Positions 28,619-39,600 of a DNA stretch of 64,000 nucleotides are shown in pieces. The stretch's first letter is position 1. Each line of letters opens with the position of its first letter. Both the position numbers and the translations under genes were made by a program. The notes below the pieces were generated by a model, which worked only from the letters and a program-made list of their open reading frames with translations, did no database searches and was not told the origin of the DNA. The DNA comes from Rhizomys pruinosus. Lineage: Eukaryota; Chordata; Mammalia; Rodentia; Spalacidae. The stretch spans positions 253,259 to 317,258 of the forward strand of contig VZQC01013958.1 of assembly GCA_009823505.1 (NCBI GenBank), in the 5' to 3' direction.

Positions 28619-28900
28619 TTAGCTTGACTTTGTTGTTTTTTTCTGATAGCCAGCCATAAGATGATGTACTGAGTGAAAAGAGAGCCTGTAAATAGGCCGT
28701 AAATAGTGGGCCACTACAGTGATGGCAACATAAAACGCAGCTGTTATTCCAAAAGGAATATGAAACCATGCATTCAGAGCCTCATATGTGTGTTTAGCCA
28801 TGACCCCTGGACATGGATCCAGGTTGCCCTGGGTGCCGAGTTCTTCTGTGGAAGAAGCTGTGTGAACATTTATAGTCACAAAACTGAAGAAAATAAGAAA
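28619..28900 (-). other. Unidentified minus-strand open frame with a hydrophobic core
   Basis: The 86-codon frame 28619-28879 has a hydrophobic stretch (FHIPFGITAAFYVAITVVAH) and ends KKTTKSS. I do not recognise the protein. It could be a piece of processed pseudogene or chance. No poly(A) tail or splice site supports it. Confidence 0.2.
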
Positions 28901-28911
28901 TCAATACCTGG

Positions 28912-29112
28912 CCTAGCACATAAGAGTGCCGACTGCTCTTACAGAGGATCCAGGTTCAATCCCCAGCACCCACATGGTGGCTGAGAGCTGTCTTTAGCTC
29001 CAGTTCAGGGGGAATCTGACCCCCTCTTCTGACCTCCACGGCATTGCACAACACGGGTACACAGACCTCCATGCAGACGTACATTCATAAACTCCTGGCC
29101 CTGATTTAAAAA
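28912..29112 (+). repeat. B2 SINE, sense, head damaged
   Basis: ctagcacataagagtgccga to gttcaatccccagcacccac and the B2 body, ending in an A-run at 29108-29118. Confidence 0.88.
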
Positions 29113-29119
29113 AAAAAGA

Positions 29120-29665
29120 AATCAATAACTTTACCAAAGATGTTGATAGAGACATTGGGAAGGTGGGTTATAGCAGAGCAGGGAAATCTCTTCTTCTTAG
29201 CTTTGGGCTGGCAGAAGCTAGTGGTCTGATGAGTTAACACATAAACAATCATTGTTCTAGTTAGTTTTTCTTTTGCGATGATAAATTATTGATGAAACAC
29301 AATTTGGGAAGGAAAGATTTCATTTCATCCTACAAACATTGAGGGAAGCCTGAGGGGCTATTGACCTCAGGGTTGGACATACTGAAGAAAGCATTCACTT
29401 GTGGCTGATGGCCCTGCAGCTGAACACACAGCTGTGGAACTGATAATTCCATGGCCAAATGCATAGTTGTAGAGTTGCTGGCTCCCAAGACCAAATGAAC
29501 TGAAGAGCCAGCTGTGGGGTTGATAGCCCCACAACCAAGTCCCCACACAGTAAGAGCCTGGGGACCAGGTCAGGTGGTGCAAATCTATGAAATCCATTTA
29601 TTCTATGTAACAGCTTCTAGAGGTTTGGGGTGGGTAGCCACTACATCGCATGCCATCACCTCTCA
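29120..29665. other. Intergenic, nothing firmly recognised
   Basis: 29330-29640 has repeated agctgtggaac/agttgtag words suggestive of an old LTR, but no family could be assigned. Confidence 0.35.
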
Positions 29666-29670
29666 GGGAC

Positions 29671-30019
29671 TGTGCTGGATAGCTTTGGTGTCAACTTGAC
29701 ACACCTCGGTTGAGGGAGCCTAGGTTGGGGAATTGGCTCCATTGGATTGGCCTGTGGCCACATCTGTGGTGTATTGTCTTGATTGTTGAGCAGTGACAGT
29801 ATAAGAAGGCAGGCTGGGCATGAGCCAGAGAGCAAGCCAGTAGAGAGCAAGCTAGTGAACAGCAGTCCTCCATGGCCTCCAGGTTTCTGCCCTGAGTTCC
29901 TGCCTTGGGCTCCCTAAGTGATGAAATGTGACCCAGGAGATGTAAGCTGAATAAACCCTTTCCTCCCCAAGTTGGTGTCAGAGTGTTTTGTCACAGCAAT
30001 GGAAAGACAAACTAGGACA
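29671..30019 (+). repeat. 5' LTR of the mini-provirus
   Basis: Has a TATA-like TATAAG at 29800-29805 and AATAAA at 29950-29955. It differs from the 3' LTR at seven positions (about 2%). Confidence 0.9.
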
Positions 30020-31180
30020 GAAATTGGTACCAGAGGAGTGGGGTATTGCTGTGACAGACCTGACCTTGTTTTGAGGAAGGATTGTGGAGGCGTTTGGAAC
30101 TTTGGGCTGGGAAGATCATTGAATGCCTAAAGATTGTTGCTGTGGAGCTTGGAGCAGTTTTGCTGAAGGAGTTGTAGAAGATGGAGGCCTGGCTTGTGAA
30201 GTTTCTAGTTTCAAAGGAGAGCAGAGATCATCAGGACTGTGTAATCTGTGGGTTCTGGTCAGCTGGGGCTGTGGAGAATCAGCTGTAAGTAACAAGAGAC
30301 CAGAACCTGAAGTGAAACTTTTGTGGTACTGGGGCAATTGATGCTGGTTAGCTGGGGCTGAAAAATCAGCTGTAAGTAACAAGAGACCAGCATCACTGAG
30401 GTGAAATCTTCTGGGGAGAATATCTTCAAGGTCAGCACACAGAAGCTGTGACCCAGAAAGGGCCTGAGCCTCCATCTTGAGCCAGAAGCCGGACTTGGTA
30501 ACGTGTAAGAGTCTCCTATATGGTTCCGGTGTTGAAATTTGAGGGGGTCACAGAGAGCAGCCGAGGCTTGGCACTGTGAGAGGTCAGGAAAGACCATTGG
30601 TGGAAGTGCACCTCGGTTGCTGTGAAGACCCCAGGATTGCAGGGGTCATGGAGAGAAGCTGAGGCTTTGCACCAGGAGAGGTCAGAAGAGACCATTGGTG
30701 AAGGTGCTGCCTCAGTTTCAGTAGCGACCCCAGCTTTTTGGAGATGCCGGTACCCTGGGACGACCACCAAGAGCAGCGGTAGGTGTAGAATGGAGTCGGC
30801 CTGGGCCTGCGAGATGAGTGTGCCACGGACGGCAGAGTCGGAGAGGGGGAGCTGCCGAGACCCTTTGGAGCCCAGAAGATCGTGAGTGAATCCCAGGTGT
30901 CCAGCCTTGAGCTACTTGCTGGACTTAGGTTTTGTTTGAGAGTGCCTGATTCTTCCCTTTGAAATAAGACAGTACTTGTTTTGGATTTTACAGCAGCCCA
31001 CAGTTAAGAGACTTTTAATAGACTGGACTTTTAAGTGTTTGGACATTTTAAGGACTGTGGGGCTTTTAAGGATGTACTGTCTTAGGTTGTGATTAGTGTT
31101 AACATCATACTTTGGGGATAAGAACTGGAAAGGTGGTTTAATAGTGATGTGTTTGTGTGTCAAGTTGACAAGGGGTCAAT
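30020..31180 (+). mobile_element. Internal region of the mini-provirus
   Basis: Non-coding. A first repeat pair (about 30255-30320 and 30340-30400) shares cagctgtaagtaacaagaga. A second (about 30545-30620 and 30640-30715) shares gaggtcag-aagaccattgg. The end before the 3' LTR has only a weak purine tract (aagggg). Confidence 0.8.
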
Positions 31181-31529
31181 TGTGCTGGATAGCTTTGGTG
31201 TCAACTTGACACACCTGGGTTGAGGGAGCCTCGGTTGGGGAATTGGCTCCATTGGATTGGCCTGTGGCCACATCTGTGGTGTATTGTCTTGATTGTTGAG
31301 CAGTGACAGTATAAGAAGGCAGGCTGGGCATGAGCCAGAGAGCAAGCCAGTAGAGAGCAAGTCAGTGAACAGCAGTCCTCCATGGCCTCCAGGTTCCTGC
31401 CCTGAGTTCCTGCCTTGGGCTCCCTAAGCGATGAAATGTGACCCAGGAGATGTAAGCTGAATAAACTCTTTCCTCCCCAAGTTGGTGTCAGAGTGTTTTG
31501 TCACAGCAATGGAAAGACAAACTAGGACA
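31181..31529 (+). repeat. 3' LTR of the mini-provirus
   Basis: Same length as the 5' LTR. AATAAA at 31460-31465. Followed by GGGAC, matching the left flank. Confidence 0.9.
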
Positions 31530-31714
31530 GGGACCAATCTTAGATCTCCACATCATCATCGTCATCCCAGCTCATAGGGTATATTTAGAAGAGGGGCCTG
31601 CTGACAAGCAAGCCAACTCATGACTTCTGAGCTCATGCTAGCTGAAAACAGAGCTTGCCCTGCATCCTTTCCTCTGCCTGGTGTGCTAAGCAGATTGGTA
31701 GCCTGCACACACTC

Positions 31715-32155
31715 AAGATATGTCAGAGTCCAGGATTACTGTCCCACAGAAGCCAATACAAAAACTTGAAGCAGGAACCTGGAGGCAGGAAATGAAGCAG
31801 AGATCACAGAGAAACACTGCTTACCATTTTGCTTCCAATGGCTTGCCCAACTATTTTTCTTTTTTCCAAAGTTTATTTTTATTTTACGTGTATAAGTGTT
31901 TTACCTGTGGTATATGTAAGTGGACCATGTGTATGCAGTACCAGTGGAGGTCAGAAACCAGTGTCAGATCCCCTGGAACTGGAGTTACAGGTGACTGTTA
32001 GGTGCCATGTGGGTACTGGGATCTAGAACCCAGGTCCTCTGCAAGAACAGTGAGTGCTCTAACTACTGAGCCATCTCTCTAAGCTCTAAACTAGCTTTCT
32101 CTTACAGCCCAGGTCCACCTGCTGCCTAAGGGATGGCACCACCCACAGTGGTCCT
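31715..32155 (-). mobile_element. MaLR-type LTR remnant, antisense, with B2 insert
   Basis: Left part to 31850 (aggaacctggaggcaggaaa, gctgcttacc-type words) and right part 32090-32155 (ggatggcaccacccacagtg) parallel the LTR at 25872. An older antisense B2 fills 31868-32086. Confidence 0.6.
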
Positions 32156-32294
32156 GTCTCAAAAAGACAAAAGAAAAAAAAGTTAAGTCCAATACAGAGG
32201 TTCTTGATAAATGCCTTTTAAGAGGACTAGAGATAGCCAATAAGATTTGGGCTTTCCATGACACTGCACCTCTCCACAATCCTGAAGTGCTAAT

Positions 32295-32616
32295 TGTTAG
32301 GTTATGAAAAGCATTATATTCCACAAAAAGGCACATGAGACTTAGGTCACTCCAGGAACATGCTTTACTTCCATGTGGGACTGCAAGCATGGGCCATCTA
32401 CAGACACGTGGTGGGACCGGACAGCATGGCAGGGGGGAGGGTAGAGGGAGGGGGCAGAGAGAGACAGAGACAGAGACAGAGAGGGACAGAGAGAGAGCAG
32501 GAGGTCAGAGAAAGCGAGATGGCAGCTGGGGTCCACCCTTTATACCCATGGGATGGGGCCTCAGGTAAGTGGGCACCTGTGTGCCCCTTAGGATTCTGGG
32601 AAGCCTGGACCTAACA
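32295..32616 (-). mobile_element. ERVK-like LTR, antisense (left member of a pair)
   Basis: Plus-strand ends are tgttaggttat and cctaaca. On the minus strand it has TATAAA (plus tttata at 32539-32544) in a GC-rich promoter-like block, and a purine-rich GACAGA tract on the + strand (32456-32500). The same family occurs at 36198 and 46340. Confidence 0.75.
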
Positions 32617-33760
32617 TTCCAGCTTTTTGCTTATGATAAGGAAATGGGGCGCTGTTCTCTCTCTTCTGTATCTGCTTCAGAGCTGATCCGGGGGCGAAGT
32701 CTTGGGGAAACAGCTGTCAGGCTGGAGGGTTAGAATCCGGTTTCCCATTTTGGCTGCTTGGGATGCTCTGCCTGGTGGGTTTGGTCCAGATTGATGGTGG
32801 CCAGTACTTAGTGGACGTTTTCTCTGCAATTGAAAAGACAAGCTGGTTGAGTCTTATATGACTATACCAGTGCGGGGACTTCACAGTACCAACAGGGGGC
32901 TACTGGGTGCATTAGCAATTGGAGGGTCCCTGTCTAGAGTCTCCAACTGGAGAAGGTAAGGACCTGTTTTCTGTTGTAAGGGATTGGAAGAAAGTTTTAG
33001 TACACAGAGCTACTAGAATGAGGGCCAGCTTTAATGCAAGGAGCTCAGAAGTGAGAGCCATAACCATGGAATATAAAAGTGGTATTTTCTGGCATGACAC
33101 ATTAATCTTCACCTATCTCTGAGATATTTTCTAACATGACATTAGATTCCTACTTGGCACAGTAGGTCTCTCCACCTGTCTCTCTGGTAATAAACCTATT
33201 TCATTTTTTTTCTCTTCTATAGATTACAGTGTTCCTGTTGTGGTGTTTAAAACCACACAGTTAGCGCAGATAAATGAAGTTTGTTTGCTGTTAAGGTCAG
33301 TTGGAGGTTCTGGTCCTCAGGGTTTTTGGGACGAGCCCTTTGTGCTGGCTTCTTCAACATTCCATCTGTGACGGACAAAGTCAGCTTTTGCTTGACCAGA
33401 GCTTCTCCTTGAAGCATGAGGAGTTTCTCCTTACATCGGATCTCCCTTGACTGGAACTGGCAGGATGAAGTCCTTTTAAGTGAGTCTTCAGACCTCCTGG
33501 ACCAGGATGACTGGGACTGCTGCCACAGGACATGCAAAAGTTGCTGATGCAGGACCTAGACCCAAGTCACTAGAGGGTAGGGGGCCAAAATATTGTCCCT
33601 TTCAAACCCTCTTGCCAAATAAGACTTGGAGCTTAAGTGTGGTTGCAAACCTCAAGAGATGTTTGAATTAATTTGGTACTTTACCATACAACTCCTAAGT
33701 AAAGTTGATACATTGACTTAAGCACTGTTAATAAATTCTTAATTGCTTTTTTTTTTCTTT
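32617..33760 (-). mobile_element. Probable ERVK-like interior, antisense
   Basis: Directly right of the LTR. Non-coding words resemble antisense interior of rodent class II elements. Frames are closed. It is read as the interior of a minus-strand provirus between the LTRs at 32295 and 36198; the family is not named. Confidence 0.45.
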
Positions 33761-33779
33761 TTTGGCAAACTATTCTGAC

Positions 33780-33985
33780 CAATAATAAAACTCATGGTAG
33801 GAGCCTGGTAGTGGCTGCAGCATCAGGCTAGGAAAGGATGCTACTTATTGGCATTGTGTTGCTGGCTCCTGTTTAGTCTAGTGTATACAATATAGAAATA
33901 TCTGGCCAAGAATGGCATCACCCACAATGGGCAGGGCAGTCCAATATACGGCAATTATTGAGGTTTCTCAGCTCAGGGTATCAAT
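33780..33985 (-). mobile_element. MaLR-type LTR fragment, antisense
   Basis: gctgcttattggc-type words and aatggcatcacccacaatgg parallel the LTR at 25872-26492. Confidence 0.5.
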
Positions 33986-33989
33986 TGCA

Positions 33990-34920
33990 TTAAACCTAGT
34001 TCATAAGTCTTCTACAATTTTTTCTTTAAGGTCTCTGAAGGTCAATTTAGGTACTCAAAGTACATGATTTACTATGAAAGGCAAAATTTCGTAACATTAC
34101 TTAGCCCATGAAAACAAATCCAAGATAATAAAGAGGTTAAACAACAGTACCTTCTCAAATGAAGGCCATGTCACTTGTCCTCAGATTTTTGATATTATAC
34201 TTGAAAGGAAAAGGAAGGGGGGGCATTAGTCACATACCAGCAGCAGGCAGATAATACTTAGGGTTCACCCAAAAATTGGTTACATTCGGACTGCCTGTGG
34301 TCACTTGGAAGTAAAACCTAATTTCTCTTATAAAATATTAAAAGTAACATGTGCAACAGTATATACAGTAATATAGTAAAAATTTTAGTATTTATGGGTA
34401 ACTCTATATATGTTGTTCTCACTTAGGCTCTAACAAGGTATATAGTACTGGTAGGTGGAACACAATTTTCTTGTATATGCCATAATTAAATTATTAGAAT
34501 TTTAAAAAGCGAACAGTACTTCATCCATACACTCATAAATAAGGTTCTAATAAATAAATTTGGCAATGACACTTTGTAAAGTTGTGACTAAGCAGAACCA
34601 CATGCAGGTTGCAATACATACACAACGTAACAGACTATTGAATATGCTGTTTCACAATGTGGTTGCAGTATACAACATACCCACACATTATCACACACAT
34701 TCCTTTAAAGGATTTTTATCCTATTATATTAAAGCGTAATAACATAGAAAAAAAAAAAAACCTTTAGAAATATTATTTAAAACATGCAGCTTTGATTAAG
34801 TTGCACTGCCAAGCGGCATTGATTCTTTCCTTTGGTTCTAAAACTATTGAACTATGAAATACTTTTAATCAAGTGATGAAACACACAGAATTATATATAA
34901 TATTAAAGAACTGACCAATA
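33990..34920. other. AT-rich, nothing recognised
   Basis: No repeat or exon recognised; A-run at 34748-34762. Confidence 0.4.
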
Positions 34921-34926
34921 TCAAAG

Positions 34927-35124
34927 TTACTTAGGTGTTTCTTCAGGAGAAGATTCAGGGGAGCAATGCCAGCTTCCAAGACAGTTATGAGATGAATCCA
35001 ATTTAAAATGGTCTTGGTCAGAGGCGGTGGCACTAGCACATGAGAAAAAAGAAAAAATATGTTGATGAATCGCGCAAGTGGTCAAAAAATCAGTCTTCAG
35101 CATCTGGAAACAAGAAAAACTCAT
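34927..35124 (-). other. Unidentified minus-strand frame with good splice acceptors
   Basis: On the minus strand two strong acceptor-like sites precede open sequence: tttttcttgtttccag (ending at plus 35104) and cttttttctcatgtgctag (ending at plus 35030). The frame ends LGSWHCSPESSPEETPK and TAA. I do not recognise it. It could be a lncRNA exon, an old pseudogene piece or chance. Confidence 0.2.
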
Positions 35125-35479
35125 GAAAAGAAAATTTTTAGTTTAATGCCTTGTGGAAAAAAAAATAATTTGGACAGATAATAAAACCTTCAGATAAGCA
35201 AGTGTAGAAACCTAGGAACCCGGGTTCAAATCAGGCCTTTGAAAAAATAATTTCGAGGCATGCCAAAAGTAAACTTAATTTAATTTTTGTTTTAGCGTTT
35301 GTGCACAACATAGAATAAAAAGTTTGAAGTGGCCACTTTGTTTTGACAAAAAACACAGAAGGAGAAAATGAGCACGTGACAGTTACAAAGACACAATGAA
35401 CAATGGTTATAACACATAGACAAGTTGGACAGACACACTGACCTAACTGTATCCATTAACTCTGAACAATGGGAAAATC

Positions 35480-35655
35480 CCCCCCCCGTTCCGTTTTTTT
35501 TTTTTTTTTGGTCTTTCGAGACAGGGCCCCCTGTAGCCCCAAGGTCTGCTGGAACTCCCTCTGAGACAGGCTGGCCTTGAACTCAAAAGATCCTCCTGCC
35601 TCTGCCTCCCAAGTGCTAGGATTAAAGGCGTGTGCCACCACGCCCGGCATGGGAA
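35480..35655 (-). repeat. B1 SINE, antisense, with target-site duplication
   Basis: T-run 35494-35509, then tctttcgagacagggccccc to gccaccacgcccggc. The target word atgggaaa(a)atcccc occurs at 35469 and 35649. Confidence 0.9.
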
Positions 35656-35659
35656 AAAT

Positions 35660-36195
35660 CCCCTTTTATCTAAAGTTGTCCTTCATTGTCCAGGGCTGTG
35701 GAACCATTAATTGCAATTATCACATTTACAAAGAATCACTTAGAGTTTAAGACATCTGCTTAGGTGTAGGCCTGCAAGGGATGGTGGACAGGGCAGGCAG
35801 GAAAACCTGATGGCTTTCGTATATTACCTGCTAATTTAATGAGAATAAATTTAGTTAGTGGAAAGACGCTTGTATTCAGAAACAGGCACAAAATGATTTT
35901 GGATAAAATGGGTTTTATAAAGAAAAAAACAATGAAATGGAAAATGCCAAAATCAAAATTAGGCAAATATTTCGTAAACAAAATATAAAAAAACCCAAAA
36001 CACTGTTTGTTAAAAAGCCAAATGATGTAAAAATCTCAAAAGCCTGTAAAAATTAACTATCCATACAAAAGTAAAAAAAATGAAAATTGATTGTATTTTG
36101 AAATGGATGAAAACCCATAAAATCAAAACTTGGTTACTCTACACAAAATGTATTAATGCAATTCCAATTGACTTTGTATAATCCATGGCACCATA
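35660..36195. other. AT-rich sequence between the paired LTRs
   Basis: Possibly retroviral interior; many short A-runs, no open frame of note. Confidence 0.35.
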
Positions 36196-36197
36196 AT

Positions 36198-36544
36198 ATT
36201 AGGTTATAAAAAAAAAAACAAAAACGCACAAAACCCCAATAAAAGGCACGTGAGGCTTAGGTCACTCCAGGAACATACTTTTCTTCCATGTGGGACTGCC
36301 AGTGTGAGCCACTTGCGGACACGTGGTGGAACCGGACAGCATGGCAGGGGGCAGAGAGGCAGACAGAGACAGAGAGGAACAGAAAGGGGGGAGGACAGAG
36401 AGAGAGGGGGGACAGAGAGACAGAGGGTGGGGGACAGAGAGAGCGAGATGGCGGCTGGGGTCCACCCTTTATACCCATGGGGCGGGGCCTCAGGTAAGTG
36501 GACACCTGTGTGCCCCTTAGGATTCTGGGAAGCCTGGACCTAAC
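36198..36544 (-). mobile_element. ERVK-like LTR, antisense (right member of the pair)
   Basis: Same family as 32295-32616: shared aggcttaggtcactccagga, accggacagcatggcagggg, tccaccctttatacccatgg and aggattctgggaagcctgga blocks. The purine tract has expanded (36352-36445). It is followed by ggtaat; the left LTR is preceded by gctaat. Confidence 0.75.
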
Positions 36545-36959
36545 GGTAATCAGTCTGCAGATCATCAATCAACACAGATGTGGTTGCTTCAGGGAGCTTC
36601 GGTTTACAGTAACAAGGAAGGGAAAATGTTCTGTAGCCCTGTGATTAGTCTCCGCCTTTTTGTGAGCCTGGGTCTCTGTGAATTTTTTAAATGCTTCTTG
36701 GGTCCCCTTGTCCGTTAGGCAGGACAGAATGGAGGGAATGGGTTAGGGTTGGACATTTTCATTGTTTCAGTTTGGCTGAGTCCTAATCAAATCACAAGAA
36801 TTTAGGCTTTGTTAAATAGCCTCTGTCCCCCTTCCCCTGCCAGAAGCTGAGGAATTTTCCTCTGGTATTTACTTGGTGGACCTACCTGGCAGAGCTCCCG
36901 GAGGTAAACTCAAAACAGTGTGGTCCCTGGGCTCCATTGATTAGGTTCCCTGGAGGGTT

Positions 36960-37480
36960 TTCTTGATTGTTTGCTTACTTTTAACACGTGTTTTTGACAA
37001 TTTCATACATGTATGTAATGCACTCTGGTAATCCACCCTTTCCTATCATTTTTATTAAAGGTGTTCTTTGACAGTTTCATACATGTGCGTACTACACTCT
37101 GGTAATCCCCCATTTCCTATCATTTTTATTAAAGGTGTTCTTTGACAATGTCATGCATGTGTAATGCACTCTGATAATCCCCCCCTTTCTATCATTCTTC
37201 AACCTCTCGATCTTCCTTCTTCCCTACAAGTCCCTTTCTCACATTCATGTCATTTTGTTTTGTTGTGTGACCTCCTGGCTTTGACCAGGGCCTTCTGTCT
37301 GATCCTGGGCTCATCCACTGGAGCCCGGTGGGCTCATCCACTGGTACACAACTGAAGACTGTAACCGCCCCTCCACTAGAATCCTCCTGTACACAGTAGT
37401 TCAGCAGTAGGGGTTGGGCTCTGTGAGCCTCTCCCCATCCATGATTGACTAATTACAGGTCCAGTCTTGTACACACCCAG
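36960..37480 (-). mobile_element. L1 3' UTR, antisense, with a three-fold 74-bp tandem repeat
   Basis: 36992-37200 is a tandem repeat of about 74 bp in three copies (each with ttcatacatgtrygta, cactctggtaatccccc, tcctatcatttttattaaag). The following sequence (tccactggagcccggtgggc and on) resembles antisense L1 3' UTR. Confidence 0.55.
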
Positions 37481-37647
37481 TGGAAGTTTTAACCCTTGGG
37501 CTTAGTCACCTTTGAGTCTCCAGCAATTCATCAGTTCCAGTTACAGATCTCCTTCTCCCACCCTGGAGACTGGTTCCAACTGCAATTTCTGTTCTCTGTT
37601 CTGGTAAGTTTTAAAGTCTCTTTGTCCTTTGTATTTCCTGTTTCTTT

Positions 37648-37882
37648 AATTTTTTTTTTTTTTCCGTATGTGAACGAATGTACTGTCTGCATGTAGGTTT
37701 CTGCACCCGTGTCGTGCAGTGTCTCGGAGGTCAGAAGATGGTGTCGGATTCCCCTGGAACTGGAGTTCTCCTGGAACTGGAGTTAAAGACGGTTCTCAGC
37801 CGCCATGTAGGTGCTGGGGATCGAACCTGGGTCCTCTGCAAGAGCAGTCAGTGCTCTTAACCGCTGGCCATCTCTCCAGCCC
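37648..37882 (-). repeat. B2 SINE, antisense
   Basis: T-run, tactgtctgcatgtaggttt to ggccatctctccagcccc. The word gtttctttaat stands on both sides (37640, 37883), the target duplication. Confidence 0.92.
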
Positions 37883-38194
37883 CTGTTTCTTTAATCTTAA
37901 GAGGAACAAGTTACCCTGTCTTATTGCTTTGGTGCATCCAGGAAGAGTTACCGATTTTTCAGTCTTCACTTTTTTACTTCTTAGGACAGAGTAGTAACTT
38001 CCACGCTCTGTATAGAATCACAAGCCTTATCAGTATTTAAATGAGGATCATCATAACATGTATTTTATTTCATCTATGCTGTAAATAGTGAAAACTGGTG
38101 ATTCTCAGAGCAGTTTTCCAGTTCAAGAACTTGACTTCATACTTACTCAGTTAATTTCTGTAGTACTGATAGCTTCTGTCTTTTGAGGTCCCAG

Positions 38195-38275
38195 GGATTA
38201 GACCAGGGATCTTCAGCTTACAAGGCAAGCACTTTACCACTGACCTGTCGTACCTCCCCCACCACCCCCAGCTCT
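38195..38275 (-). repeat. ID/B4-type SINE fragment, antisense
   Basis: gggattagaccagggatctt and ggcaagcactttaccactga words. Confidence 0.6.
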
Positions 38276-38434
38276 CTGCTATGAGCTTGCTTCCTTTCCT
38301 CCCAAGGACAATGCTTTCTATTACCCTCCAGCTGCCTGTACTTTCAATCTTTTTTATTTCTTCTCCCAAACACTTTTCAAATCTCCCTCTTTTCCTTTTC
38401 ATGACACATTGTTGTACTCTAACCAGGTAGAGGA

Positions 38435-38436
<2 letters not shown>

Positions 38437-38468
<32 letters not shown>

Positions 38469-38490
38469 TGTGTGTGTGTATATATATAAA
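38437..38490. repeat. (TG)n/(TA)n microsatellite
   Basis: About 20 TG units with one TA interruption, then a short TA tract. Confidence 0.95.
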
Positions 38491-38679
38491 TATATGACTA
38501 CATCTTAACAGTTTTTATAATTTTTATAATTTACATATAATTGTTAAAATTTAAACAACTGTTTAATGGCATCGATTAATAGCTTAGTGTCAAAGTAATT
38601 AGCCTTTTCATAAAAATTTCTTATTTTATTACTAAATTTAATATTCTAAAATCCTAAACTATGAAAACCTATGTTTTGG

Positions 38680-38835
38680 GGGGGTTGTTTTGTTTGTTTG
38701 TTTCAGGGTTTCCCTGTAGCCCCAGCTGTCCTGGAACTCACTATGTAGACCAGGCTGGCCTTGAACTTGCAGAGATCCGCCTGCCTCCACCTCCCGAGTG
38801 CTGGGATTAAAGGCATGTGCCACTAAGCCTGGCTT
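38680..38835 (-). repeat. B1 SINE, antisense
   Basis: gtttcagggtttccctgtag to ctgggattaaaggcatgtgc and gccactaagcctggc. Confidence 0.9.
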
Positions 38836-39179
38836 GAAAACCAATGCTTCTAAGCATCTTACAGTTATTAAAAAAGCATCTTTTAAAGTAGATCATACTT
38901 TGAGCTTTAATATATGATACAGCAAACTGTATAACTTAAAAGAAAAATGTTTTTGTACATAAATGAGAAAACATTGTCCTATCATAAACCTCAGTACTTA
39001 GCTGCAATTATCTATTGTTTCTTCTCTGATTCTGTCATAGACCTATAATAATGTTTTGTTTTGTTAACCTTCTCAGAATGACACCCAGGAATGCCTTTCT
39101 CTATGTAGACTCTGTGTTGTATTACTGTCCTCTCAAGGTCTGGCACTGAGAAAGTAGCACCCCTTCCAAATCTAGACTG

Positions 39180-39600
39180 GATACGGTATTTATTTACTAG
39201 GATACTATACCTAAGCACATCAAATTGGGTGACTAAAAATGAACTCATTCTCTCACATGTGTAGAGTTTGGAACTACAAAATAAAAGTCTTGGCTGGACC
39301 ATGCTCCTCCACTGCCTCTGGGGGAGGATGCTTCCTTGACTTTTTTCAGTTGTCGCTCACCCAGGAATTGCTTGGCATATGGTAGATAAGCTCAGTCTCT
39401 GCCTTCACCTACATATAGATTGTTCCTTCTGTATGTCTGTTTGTTCACAAGACATCCCCCTCTCCATGTCTCTACTCCTTCTTATAAGGACACTAGTTAT
39501 ATCGGGCAATGCAACCCTAATGACCTCATTCTAACTTGGTTGTGTCTGCAAGTACTTCATCACTCTGAATTATCAGAGACTGAGATTTCAGCCTGTCTCT
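39180..39600. mobile_element. Ancient LTR-like sequence
   Basis: 39478-39545 (cttataaggacactagttat, aatgacctcattctaacttg) matches a motif order common in old mammalian MaLR-type LTRs. Boundaries are uncertain. Confidence 0.4.

Larger units (their letters stand above)
29671..31529 (+). mobile_element. Complete non-autonomous LTR retrotransposon (MaLR/ERVL-like), 5-bp target duplication
   Basis: Two directly repeated 349-bp LTRs (29671-30019, 31181-31529) enclose 1161 bp. The direct repeat GGGAC flanks the whole element (29666-29670, 31530-31534). Both LTRs start TGTGCTGG and end TAGGACA. A TGG-initial primer-binding-like site lies at 30025-30042. The interior has no gag, pol or env frame and holds two pairs of internal direct repeats. 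Size, TSD length and interior start fit the MaLR class; the exact subfamily is not named. Mobilisation would need proteins from another element. Confidence 0.88.

Noticed and set aside
29671..31529. A coding retrovirus between the paired LTRs
   Set aside because: The interior is 1.16 kb with no gag, pol or env frame.
32335..32568. Arg/Glu-rich open frames (RQRETETETERDRERAG-type) as coding
   Set aside because: They come from the GACAGA purine tract inside an LTR and recur at 36250.
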